Shown here: in pieces, positions 9,751 to 20,044 of the stretch
How positions within the stretch are numbered: the first letter of the stretch is position 1
How the letters are laid out: the number at the start of each line of letters is the position of its first letter
Assembly: GCA_033557675.1 (NCBI GenBank)
Contig: JAWQRM010000317.1
Coordinates: forward strand, 1 to 24,275
From: Coptodactyla brooksi
Taxonomy: Eukaryota > Arthropoda > Insecta > Coleoptera > Scarabaeidae
Direction: 5' to 3'
DNA: 24,275 bases
The notes under the pieces: model-generated
Database searches by the model: none
What the model saw: only the letters and a program-made list of their open reading frames with translations
What the model was told of the DNA's origin: nothing
Program-made: the position numbers and the translations under genes

Positions 9751-9936
9751 TAACATCGAAATCGGCGAGGGACAGTTGTGGTACTTCCCTTGTAAGACTC
9801 ATCTGCGAGGCAGTCGAATTTCATACTTTTAGTATAATCTGTTGTAAACATAGTTTTCCATCTTATTATTTTAATACGAACAATTTAAATCAATTATTGC
9901 CATTTCAACATTTTCTATATTTCCGAGGCTTAGACT

Positions 9937-9972
9937 AATTTATCTACAATAAGGTATTATTGTAGATAAATT
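9937..9972. repeat. Perfect 16-bp hairpin
   Basis: The arm 9937-9952 (AATTTATCTACAATAA) is exactly complementary to 9957-9972 around a GGTA loop. It lies about 180 bp outside the long-TIR transposon. It could be a recent templated inversion or a small foldback. Confidence 0.85.
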
Positions 9973-9974
9973 TA

Positions 9975-11400
9975 TCTTATATTTATTAAACATAATGGTT
10001 TATTGAAATAGTTGCGAAAGCAAATTTAACAATCACAAAAACTATTGCAAGGTCATCTTTTCGAATGAACACAAGGTCGAATAAACACAATTAGCAAGTT
10101 CAAGAAGCAGTATTAAATACCTTTATTTCATAATGCCCCTTGTTATTTTTGCGGAAAACGAAATTAGATTTTCGCAGACGAACGACTCCTGGGATTTGTT
10201 AATTAATGAGTTCTTTCTAGTAGTGGCGGCGGAAAGGCCACGACCGACCCTGGGGTAATCAACCGTCCTCCATTGCCACTAACTACAGTTCGGCCTTTTA
10301 ATTGTGTTTTTCCTCATAATTAAGTTTACATTCAATTTCCGCCGGCAAAGAGCGCTTGTAAGTCAAAGGTTACCTTTTTTTTCATTCCAAGAAGTCTTCT
10401 TCCTTTGCGTCCTGCAAGTAAAAAACTACTCTCCATAAAAAGCTAAGAGGGGGATAAATGGTGGAAATTTTAAAAGAACCCTTGTCTAAAAGGCCGCCCT
10501 CCCAAAAAAAATAGTCCAATTTTCAAGGGATAACAAGGCTGCTGTGAGATATGTGCAGATCTGACGTGGAAAAATCCTTCCATCCTGCGATATGGCGTTT
10601 GGCGCGTGTGAGTTGAGAAATATTTTCTCTGCAGGGACGGTAACATATTGTAGTAAAGAAAAGGTCGAAAGTATTGGTTTAAGTCGGAAAACACAGATAT
10701 TAGACTCGGAAAACACGAGCCCAAGTCACTGACGTGACTTGGACGCATATCATTAGTAAGCATTATCGAATAATTATCGAATTGGGTATTAGGCATAAAG
10801 TGAAAAGCTGTCACAGGCAATTGAACTTCGAAAAGTAATTTACCTTTCGCATACTGACTACAACGATCTTTTCTTCACGGTAATCCTGTCTGAATTAATT
10901 TCCGTGGGAGTTACATTTACGTTCATTTAACATAACGTTCAGTGATATTCCTGCTGGTTTCTGCACTTCTTACTAAATTTTCTTTAGCAAAAATTAACTT
11001 TACAAACTGAAAAAGTTTGTAAAAGTTCAATAACGAATTAGATCATTGTTTAATTAACTAATGATATAAAAACTACCACTGGAATTCTAACATATCAAAG
11101 TGTTTATGTGGCCTGGCTTGAAATACCAGTGTAGATAAGCAAGGCTTTTAGTGCAGGATTTTACAAATAATCGATGCATTTTTCCGTTGATCTTTTTATA
11201 CATTGGATTACGGTTATTATAGTTTACTATGCAAGTACGGTAATGGCTATTATAAAAACTATGTCACTATCACAATACACGATATGTGACTTAGTTGGTT
11301 GCTTAACAAGTCTAAATATATGCAATACATAACATCTAAACACAAATGTTTTAGTTACGGTTAGGTTGCGAACCATTTCAACGTACTGTCTTTAAAAATC
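9975..11400. other. No supportable gene; GC-elevated patch at 10150-10420
   Basis: The patch around 10150-10420 contains CG-rich words (GTGGCGGCGGAAAGGCCACG, TTTCCGCCGGCAAAGAGCG) unlike its flanks and no long frame, and may be a conserved regulatory island. Two overlapping minus-strand frames (10470-10820) have no domain features. The rest, up to the acyltransferase start, is plain AT-rich sequence and should contain that gene's promoter, but I see no clear TATA or initiator pair. Confidence 0.4.
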
Positions 11401-11421
11401 ACATTTGAGCAATCCGTTGAC

Positions 11422-14400
11422 ATGGATATGATCAAGCTAAGCTTTACTTCAGCTTATATAATATGTAAGGTAAGCAGTATATATAGTAAGCAAGGTTAAA
11501 CGTATTGTATACCTAACATTAATATTCCTTTTAGATTCCATTTAACAATATAAAGAATACACGTTATCAAATTGTTGTCACGCCACTACTAGTGATTCTT
11601 GCAATTTTGTTGTTAGCTTTGGTATTCTTGTTAATTATTCCTTTTGCTTTTTGGCGCGTTGTCGTATTTATATACCTGTCTGTGACGCATGACAAGAATT
11701 TCGTTAAAATACTCGACTCGCAAAGTGTTTCCTTTTTGCTGACTGAACATCACACAATGAAGATATTGTTCATGATCAAGTGTACTGACTTGCATGACTG
11801 TTTAATAAGAATCGGAAATGCTACTAAAACTATATTGGAGGAAGTGGCAGAGTATACTTGTGAAATTAAGAAATGTTTGGGATACTATTACCTTTTGAGG
11901 AAAGCATTTACTGTTCAGGAAATATTTTCAATTGTCTCCGTAAGCAATAATAATTTTTTAAGTATCGATGAAGTATGTAATTATCTTACAAAGTGCGAAC
12001 TTTCTAATAATCAAATATTTCAAATAAAATGGATTAAAGAACCCATTGATGACAATACGTACGGTCTAATTTGCTTACTGCATCATTCCATATCAGATGG
12101 GCATAGCGTGTTGAGTATACTGCACAAATACCTACTGGATCGTAAATTTTCGTTAACGGAACAGAATCTAGTCGATCCGCAACCATTAATGTTAAACGAA
12201 CAGCATCTTGATACTAAATATTTCGAGGGGAATGTCTTCGATGATGTTCTATTACCCTGTACAAATTCTTACAACGCTATGTTTTCAGAAAAAAATACTA
12301 GCTGCATCCCCAAACTTAAGGTACTACGTAAAAGATTAAATTGCAGCTTTAATGAGTTAGTAATGAGTCTGTTGACGTATAGCCTCTTTGACTATATGAG
12401 AAAACATGTAGGACAGTATCCACGAACATTTACCGTTACTTATATACGTAAGTTAAGCAGAAAAGAAAGACAAAGTGGCATCGATGGTACATATCATCAA
12501 ACTCTACCGAGTAACAATGCGATTCCAATAGCGCTACAATTCAGCAACTTGGGTGAACGTTACAATTTTCACGAATTTTTGGAGCTTGTGGCAGTTAAAT
12601 ACAAAGAGAGCCTCATTTCGATGGCAACAGAGGTGTTTATGCTTTCACTTACAGCAACGAGTGTTACTGAAATTATTATATTTCAGATTACTTATTTTAG
12701 TATCAACTATATCGGTAATTATTTGCCAGTATTTGCATATAGCCAGTTGATCAAAACCCAACATAAGCAGCCTGGTTTAGTATTTTCAAATATCGGTGTA
12801 ATACAGCAAAATTCTATATTTGGGTATCCAGTTGTAGGCTGCATAATGGGAATGAACCACATGCACAACGGTGGTAAGTAAAATACATCTATTATTTTAT
12901 GGGGATTTCGATTTACGTAACTGAAAAGTATTGTATATTTCTATTATTATCTATTTCTGCAATTATCATTTCCACAGAGCCTTTGGGTTAAGTATTAATT
13001 CCTGCAGTAAACCCAGACTTTATACTAAATTTCTTCTTCACACACGTTTCATCCTAAATTACTAAACTAATGCTAAATATTCTGATCTGGGTAATAAAAT
13101 CAACTAATACTTGTGTTGTACAAACTTTAAAATTATTATGGATTTGATATTGCCGTTTCGTACTCGTCAATAATTTCGCTGTTTTTGAAAACCTTTTAAA
13201 ATTTTTGTACACAGTTATAACTGAATGGATCAAACAGTTTATTAGACAACAAATATTCCCATTGTTGAATTGTGCATGCAATTCTGATGCAGTATTATGC
13301 AGATACTTCCATTATAAAAGAGTTAGGAGTTAGTAATATCAATCACGTTATAAATATTCACTTGATACTAAGTCAGCTCATGTATCATCTAAAAGTAACA
13401 AGCGACATTACGCAAGTTATGCGTTAAATCTCACAGGTGTTATACATTTGTTAAAATAACTACGTGCTTGTTTTCTATTTTTATTTCATATAATAATTTT
13501 ATTAGATTTATTATAAATATGCAAACAAGAACAATAGTTTATTTGTTTTTCACTTAAGAATTTCCAGTAATATTACTTTTTTTTTGGTTATGTATTTTTT
13601 ATTTTTTTTTATTTCCTTGTATTATAAAATAAATAAACAAGCAGAAAATAAAAGCCAATCAAATAAAATTATAGATAAGTTAATCATTTGAGACAATACA
13701 CATTACAAATCTAAAATTGACAATTAGTTAATATTATACCTATACATTTTACTTTTTAATATCTATATTTATTACTTTTATTATTTATTACTTTATAAAT
13801 TTACCACCGAGCAGTATTCGAACCTATTGCTTCCGCGTGCTCTAGATTCTCGCTAACCCCTTAGCTAACAAGGGGCTTTATTTTAGTTTATTTTCTTGTT
13901 TCAATAAAAAGTAGAAAGCTACTTCTTAATTATTTCTTATTTGGGTGAAACATCTGGAAAAACAACAAATGCATATGAATAATACCAGTATATTGATACC
14001 TATAACTTAGCATCTAAATGTATCTGCTGTACCTTTTTTAAGGTTTGTTATTTTTATCACCAAACTCGGAAGAAATTATTATTAATGTTTATTATTTCTG
14101 TTTTTTAATAAACATGTATATTTACGAGATTTTGTTCATATAGGGAAAGCTGCAAATAATGCTGGGTTGGGTTGGGCTTTTAAAAATTTTGTGCACAGTT
14201 GTTATTTAATGAATCAAACAGTTTATTACACAACAAATCTTCGCATTGTTGAATTGTATATACAATTATAATTCAGTAGTATGCAAATACTTATATTACG
14301 ATAATATGCAAATACTATAATATTATTAAATATTCGGATGATACTAATACACAGCGTATGTATCATCTAAAAATAACAAATGACATTACGCAGGTTATGC

Positions 14401-15113
14401 GTCAAATCTCACAGATATAATTTTTTAGCAATTCCGTGTTTGTTTACTACAAAACAAAGAATTCTAGAAAATATTAAAAATAAATAGAATTTCATACAAT
14501 AATTTTATAAATTTCATAAATTTGAAAAATTAATTGAATGCAATAATTTTATAAATCCTTCTAATTAGTTCAAATATATATCAGCATCTGATTGAGCTTC
14601 CATGAATTATTAGACTTATTGCAAATATGCAAACAAAAAAGAAAATAAATTGTGTCCCAAAATAAATAAATTAGCAGAAAATAAATTTTAATTAAATAAA
14701 ATTGCTGATGAGACAACGCACATTGCAAATCTAAAATTGACTATTTTCTAGTTCATCTTAGTTTTCTTCTTATTTGGATGAAGCATCTGTGGAAAACAGT
14801 AAATGCATATGAATAATATCTGTATATTGATGGCTATAACTTAGCATCTAGACGCATCTATTGTACCATTTTATAGTTTGTTAGTTTTTATTATTAATGT
14901 GTATCATTTATTATTTCTGTTTTCTGATAAACAGGCCTATTTACTGGATTTTGTTCATATGACGGGAAACTACAAATAATGCTGGGATCCAAGCTACACT
15001 TTTTAAAATCGGGAAGTGAGCTGCAAACCATATTGGACAACGCCATAACGCATATTCATCAATTATACGATGAAGTACAACAGAATTCAATCGAACAGAA
15101 AACTACGCTATGA
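11422..15113 (+). CDS. WS/DGAT-family membrane O-acyltransferase, copy A (3 exons, 521 aa)
   Basis: Exons are 11422-11469, 11535-12873 and 14935-15113. Introns begin GTAAGC and GTAAGT and end in AG, and the joined frame is open for 521 residues. Exon 1 encodes MDMIKLSFTSAYIICK. Residues about 29-55 form a membrane helix. HHSISDG at 199-205 is the HHxxxDG catalytic motif of wax ester synthase / diacylglycerol acyltransferases, which join an acyl-CoA to a fatty alcohol or diacylglycerol. The C-terminal WS/DGAT domain follows, with VFSNIG (432-437) and, from exon 3, GLFTGFCSYDGKL. Length fits the family (about 450-520). The start is supported by the parallel exon 1 in copy B. A longest-frame reading would wrongly begin at a GTG (11592) and run into intron 2 to 12881. 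The lipid substrate cannot be told; storage lipid, cuticular wax and pheromone ester synthesis are possible roles. No promoter is evident. Confidence 0.85.
13797..13872 (-). mobile_element. tRNA-like SINE head in intron 2
   Basis: On the minus strand this has a degenerate A box (TTAGCTAAGGGGTTAGCGAG) and a B box GGTTCGAATAC, followed by CTCGGTGGTAAATTTATAAAG. This parallels the heads at 6.1 and 6.6 kb. It is present in block 1 of the tandem duplication and absent from block 2, so it was gained by one or lost by the other. Confidence 0.55.
14111..14172 (+). pseudogene. Dead duplicate of acyltransferase exon 3
   Basis: This segment (TATATTTACGAGATTTTGTT, then a CATATAGGGAAAGCTGCAAATAATGCTGGG block) matches the first roughly 55 bases of the functional exon 3 at 14935. 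The splice acceptor AACAG is changed to AACAT, small indels break the frame, and the copy stops abruptly where the second duplication block begins. It cannot serve as an alternative terminal exon. Confidence 0.8.
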
Positions 15114-15202
15114 AAATGTACTACCTTTGTTGCGTGAGAAAAAAACTGGTGCAGTTTCACGGTTAAATATACGACTGGCACTGACTTTGTACACTCTTTT
15201 TT

Positions 15203-15208
15203 AATAAA
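15203..15208 (+). terminator. Poly(A) signal of copy A
   Basis: AATAAA lies 90 bases after the TGA stop of copy A. The aligned 3' flank of copy B reads AATATA at 20036-20041, which marks this hexamer as the likely cleavage signal of the gene. Confidence 0.6.
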
Positions 15209-15570
15209 TTAAATGACGCCCGTGTTTTATTTAAACTTTTAATATGCTCATATGCATGCACACAAGCGCCTTGTCTACGTAGAATAGGCAATGCCAACAT
15301 GGCAATGAAAAAAATATGTAAACTCGCGTCATTTGTTCCAAAATCCATAACTCTTTCTCATAGTTTTTACTTTAGCTCAGTAACAGTAAAACACGCAGTT
15401 ATGTTATTTCTTTGTTAAAAACAAATGGAATAAGGAGTTGGATGACAGTAGTTGTAGCGAAATACACAAACTAACGTTATACGTAATTTACACAGTATTA
15501 CTCAAAATGCTGTAACGTTTAGTATTATTAAAATGCAAAGTATTTCATCAATTTCCCAACCAGGTGTGTA

Positions 15571-15600
15571 ACTACAGTACTACAGTACTACAGTACTACA
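15571..15600. repeat. 8-bp tandem repeat
   Basis: The unit ACTACAGT is repeated about 3.75 times without error, between copy A and copy B of the acyltransferase. It is likely a short polymorphic minisatellite. Confidence 0.9.
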
Positions 15601-17229
15601 TCAGTATTGCTACCCATGATTTGCAACTTAGTTATATGCATAACAAATTTAATCACCAATAAAGTGGAATACACAACATCAAAATACATAAGTGCTGTAG
15701 ACGTGGGTAAGGCATATTGATTCTTTTCCTTAAAAATCTCGACATCTGTGAAATATTTATTTACATAAGGCATGGATATGATCAGGTTAAGCGTTATTTC
15801 GATGTACACATTGTGCAAGGTAAGCTGTATGTGCAAGGATAAACTTCCTATATACATAACATTATTTTTTCGTTTCAGATTCTATTTAACAATGTGAGAA
15901 GTACATGCTTTAAAACTATTGTTACTCCACTAGTAGTAATTCTTACCATTTTACTGTCAACTCTGATATTTGTATTAGTTATTCCTTTTGTTTGTTGGCG
16001 AGGTTTCTTATGCATATATTTATCGGTAAGGCATGGCAAGAATTTCGTTAAAATACTCGATTCGTTAAGTGTTTACTTCATGTTCACCCAACAACGTTTC
16101 ATGAAGGTGGTCTTCAAATTCAAGTGTACCGACTTACACGATGGTTTAGCACGAATCAGAAGTAGCACAAAAACCATATTAGAAGAAGTTGTCGAGTACT
16201 CCTGCGAAATTAAGAAATGTTTTGGCTACTAGTATCTTTTGAAAAGAGCAGTTACAGTTCAGGAAACATATTCAATTGCCTACCTTACCACTAAAAAGTT
16301 TCTAAATAAGGAAGAATTATGTAATTATGTTGCAAAGTGTGAAGTTTCCAATAAGCAAGTTTTTCAAGTAAAATTGATAAGAACCTGTGAATAAAAATGA
16401 GTACGTTCTAGTTGTCTTACTTCATCACGCTATATCTGATGGACATGGAATGTCTGGTATATTACATAAATACCTAGTGGATCGTAAATTTAGCCAAGAA
16501 AACCGATTTACACCGCAATCATTAACAATAAATGAACTGTATCTGAATGCTGAATATTTTAAAGGGAATGTCTTCGATAATATTCTATTACCATGTACAA
16601 CCTCTCATTGTGCTATGTTTTCGGAAGAAAGTGTTAGTTGTGTCTTCAAACTTAAAGCACAGAGTCAAAGAGAGTCAAAAATTTAATTGTAGCTTTAATG
16701 AGCTAATAATGAGCCTGGTAACATATAACCTTTTTGCTTACATGAAAAAGCATTTAGGAGAATATCCGCGAACATTTTCAATTACTTATATAAGACAATT
16801 GAGAAAACAAGACAGACAAAGTGGCATTTATGGGACCTACCATCAAATACGACCATCTATCAATGTAATTCCAATAACCTTGCGCTTTACCAATCTAGCT
16901 GAAAATTGCAATTTCCATCAATTTTTAAACCTTGTGACAGCTAAATATAAAGAAAGCGTAGCTTCGATGGCCGGAGAAGTATTTACATTTTTACTTGTGG
17001 AAAATGACGTCAGTGAAATTAATATGTTTTAGATCAGTTATCTTGGTTTAAGCTGTATTCTTAGTTACTTGCCGGTGTTTATGTATAGCCAAATATATAA
17101 AATCCAACAAAAGCAGTCTTCACTGGTATTTTCAAATATTGGTGTAATGAATCACAATACTATATTTGGACATCCAATTGTTGGATGCGTCATGGAAATG
17201 AATCATATGAACAATGCTGGTAAGTAAAC

Positions 17230-18360
17230 TAAATATGTCTTTCAGCTTAGAACTGGAAAAATATGAGAAAATATCTATTTTCTGGTTAGTATTAGTAGTA
17301 ATAATGGCCATATTAGTAATGTTGCTTGAAACTACACCCTCTTATTCTTTCTTTTTGTAATTATACTTTATTTAATCGGTTGGGATAATGGCATATTCTG
17401 ATTTTATCTTTTAGTAATTCGAAGTTGATTCTAAAATTGTTATGGCCCTAAATAGTTGATTTAAGCCTTAGTCTTGGTTTTTTATTCTCTGTATCTTTCA
17501 ATGTTTTCTATAATGAGTTTTGTTTTAATCTTCTGATTAATAAAATGTTCTGTTTTCGAAAAAAGTATCATTAAGTACCATTTATAGCGAATATCAAATA
17601 ATACTTCAAATCTTACAAAATTTAAAATTGTATTCAATATTTTTGCCCGAAAATAACGCCAATTAGATAAAAGGGTGGTAAGCATTGTGTTTATCAAGTT
17701 ACTTTTTATGTTTCTAAGCAGCTTAGAGCGAAGAATTATGGCATAATAATAATAATTCTGCTAGTAATGCTTTTCTATTGTTTTTAGATATATTTAGATT
17801 ATAGGTATAGTAGTTAAGTTACTTGTACCAGTCTGTAGGCGTAGGCAGGTATAAACATCCCTCTTTATTAATGTATGTGTTATTAATACATTCCTGTTTA
17901 CTCCAGTGAACTATTAATACGATATTTTCCTACTTTATTTTTCAACAATTCGACACTGTTACTCAAATTCCTATTTCTTTAGAGCTTTCGTTTAATAATT
18001 TAGAAAACCTATTTTTTTCTCATAAAAAAGTCGTTTTTCCTACACGTAATTAAAATAATAATATTGGGAAACCTTGGTTAAGCAACAAATACACCAATTT
18101 CAAGTCTTTGAAGATAATCTTGAAATCTAGAGTACATAAGGATAATTTGTTTTATTTGGTTATATCGAGTAATATTTTAGCAATATTTCTGCTCTAGAGG
18201 TTACATGATATGCGCAAGGATAAATATTAAATGTATTTCTATTAAATAGTTTATAATCATTTGAAACTGTCTTTGGTTAACGTTTTATAATATAAAACAA
18301 CGTTTTCACATCTACTGAAAACGTGGTCTGATTTAAAGGACTACTGATAGAGTTGACACA
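17230..18360. other. Intron 2 of copy B, first part: nothing recognised
   Basis: This AT-rich intron sequence shows no exon-like or transposon-like feature that I can support. It does not visibly match intron 2 of copy A beyond the donor site. Confidence 0.5.
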
Positions 18361-18367
18361 AAATATG

Positions 18368-18587
18368 TACGAGGGGTGATCCAAAAAAAAGTTTACAAGG
18401 CAAAGGAAAAAGTATTTATTAACAATAGAAACAAGATACAAATGGGAATCAAGATTATTATTATTACGTTTATTAACAATTTTATTAATTGTTAATAATT
18501 AATTAATTAATTAAAACGTTTGTTAATAACAATTATTACGTTTCAAATGCTTCTGCTTGTAAACTTTTTTTTGGATCTACCTACGTA
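18368..18587. mobile_element. Mariner-type MITE with TA duplication
   Basis: A 216-bp element (18370-18585) is flanked by TA on both sides (18368-18369, 18586-18587). Its ends are about 30-bp inverted repeats, CGAGGGGTGATCC then A-rich then GTTTACAAG on the left and the near-identical reverse complement on the right. The terminal sequence ACGAGGGGTGATCC is typical of mariner elements. The interior has no coding capacity and is full of AT-rich palindromes such as TTAATTAATTAATTAA. It is a non-autonomous element. Confidence 0.85.
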
Positions 18588-18994
18588 CGTTAGAGATCCT
18601 TGTCATTGACAGTGACTTGCTATTAAAACATGGTATAAAGGTTCGTTAAGATATAAAAGTGGCCAATAAACTCTTGTAATTAAGAAACTCAATTAGTTCA
18701 ATCTCAGGCCAGCATATAATGAATATACAGGTTACTAATAAAATGTAAACTTACAATTAAGTTTCAAAACAAACTTTCAACTAATCTAGTTATTTCTTAT
18801 TCAAAAAGTTTTCAATGTCAATTTCTGGTTTGTGAATATACAAACGCTAAAAATCTGAAACTGAATGTTTATTTGCTATTACCATTATAATGCGTAGATG
18901 TCATTAGTTATATAATAGGCCCTGTTTTAAATTCTAACAATACTTTCTTGAACGTGTTACATTTCAACATTCAACGAAAGGCACCTTTCTTAGA

Positions 18995-19545
18995 GAATAT
19001 AAATATTTTGTTTAATTACATATTCACCATTTTGGTCAAATACCTTTTGCCATCTTTCTGGCAGTAGCATAATTCCATGCCCATAAAACTTCTGATCCTT
19101 GCTGGCAGAAAACTGATCCAAGTCATTTGTAGAAACCTAAAAATTTGTAGAGACCGAAACAAGTTATAATCGAGCCAGATCTGGAAAATATGATAGGTAT
19201 GGTAGTACGTCCCATCCAAGCTGTAAAAGCTTTTGGTTGCCAAACTGGTATGCGATCTCGCATTACTTTGGTGAAACACTATACCTTTTCTACTGATCAA
19301 TCCTCGCCTTTTAGGTTTGAGTGAATCATACAATTTGTCCAGTTAATGATAGTTGTAGCACTTTACAATTGATCGTGCTATTCTCCCAAACATTTTGGAA
19401 AGAGCTCTAAAAAAACTTGCAAAACATTTTGCAAACTTTTGCAAAAAAATTTGCAAACCTGTTTGCAAAAAATCATGCAATTTATTTGTTCAGTTGATGA
19501 CAGTACGCTTTAGATCGTGGTATTCCCTCAAAAATTTTGCAAACC
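18995..19545 (-). pseudogene. Mariner transposase C-terminal fragment
   Basis: On the minus strand the open frame 19016-19333 reads KRRGLISRKGIVFHQSNARS, then a decayed equivalent of the HPPYSPDLAPSDYHLF block (HTYHIFQIWLDYNLFRSLQ) and GMELCYCQKDGKRYLTK, corresponding to the end of mariner transposases. The second catalytic Asp in HQDNARPH has become Ser (HQSNARS), and the third in the PDLAPSD block falls in WLDYNLF. Further upstream, 19333-19375 continues the match (QLDKLYDSL region with a break), and 19493-19545 repeats it as AYCHQLNK, implying a small internal duplication. The DNA-binding half and first Asp are missing. Dead copy inside intron 2 of acyltransferase copy B. Confidence 0.8.
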
Positions 19546-19575
19546 TGCAAAAAATGTTGCAAACTTTTGCAAAAA
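19417..19575. repeat. Clustered TTTGCAAA palindromes
   Basis: About nine copies of TTTTGCAAA or close variants lie in two groups (19417-19490 and 19540-19575) on either side of the duplicated mariner piece. TTTGCAAA is its own reverse complement, so the patch can fold extensively. Confidence 0.75.
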
Positions 19576-20044
19576 TTCTATAACCAGTTCTGTTCTAAGA
19601 ACCAGTTCTAAGAAAACAATTGCACAGAATCGAAGAAACTATTTTCACACATACATTTTGCTACGTCAGCTGTAATTACTTTCGGAACAATCCAATATTA
19701 CAGAACATATAAGTATATATCTCACATTATTATAATTACTAATGTTTTTATAATTAGGCATGTTTACCGGATTTTGTTCATATGATGGAAAACTGCAAGT
19801 ACTGCTGGGATCCAAGCTACACTTTCTAAAATCAGGAAGGGAACTGAAAACCATATTGGACAGCGCCATAACGCATATACATCATCTATACGACGAAGTA
19901 CAGCGGAATTCAATCGAATAGAAAGCTCAAGTTGTTTCAATGGTTTGGTCTCACCCCACAAAAAAAAAACGTGAAAGATTGATGTAGCTTCAGGGTTAAA
20001 TATATGCCTGACATTGACTTTGTGCGTTCGTTTTTAATATATTA

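Larger units (their letters stand above)
13190..15000. repeat. Tandem duplication within intron 2 of copy A, ending in exon 3
   Basis: Block 1 (about 13190-14175) and block 2 (about 14176-14990) align in order. Shared landmarks include CATTGTTGAATTGT, ATCTCACAG, a GCAGAAAATAAA block, AATGCATATGAATAAT, ATAACTTAGCATCTA and finally the start of exon 3 through AATAATGCTGGG. Block 1 is longer because it holds an extra tRNA-like SINE head (13797-13872) and flank. The duplication therefore copied the end of intron 2 together with the 5' part of exon 3. Confidence 0.85.
15772..19921 (+). pseudogene. WS/DGAT-family acyltransferase, copy B (broken exon 2)
   Basis: Same three-exon layout as copy A: 15772-15819 (MDMIRLSVISMYTLCK), 15879-17219 and 19758-19921, with GTAAGC and GTAAGT donors and AG acceptors intact. 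Exon 2 has four lesions relative to A. A TAG at 16230-16232 sits in the block after KKCFGY. About two bases are lost near 16378. A small duplication (GAGTCAAAGAGAGTCAAA) near 16660-16680 shifts the frame. A CAG-to-TAG change falls at 17030-17032. The catalytic HHAISDG (16422-16442) survives but is cut off by the first stop. Exon 3 is clean, ends in TAG and is closer to A than exon 2 is. The poly(A) hexamer is altered to AATATA. Intron 2 (about 2.5 kb) has taken in mariner-type elements. A functional product would need several recoding events, so I call it a pseudogene. Confidence 0.85.

Noticed and set aside
10470..10820. Minus-strand open frame of 116 codons and an overlapping one of 76
   Set aside because: There are no domain features, the two frames overlap on the same strand, and no splice or promoter context was seen. 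I treat them as chance frames.
16547..17032. Copy B internal open frames as separate genes
   Set aside because: They are fragments of exon 2 of one broken acyltransferase. They lack their own starts and align end to end with copy A.
16230..17032. Stop-codon readthrough or recoding in copy B
   Set aside because: Two stops and two frameshifts would all need to be bypassed, and the poly(A) signal is also altered. Simple decay explains everything.
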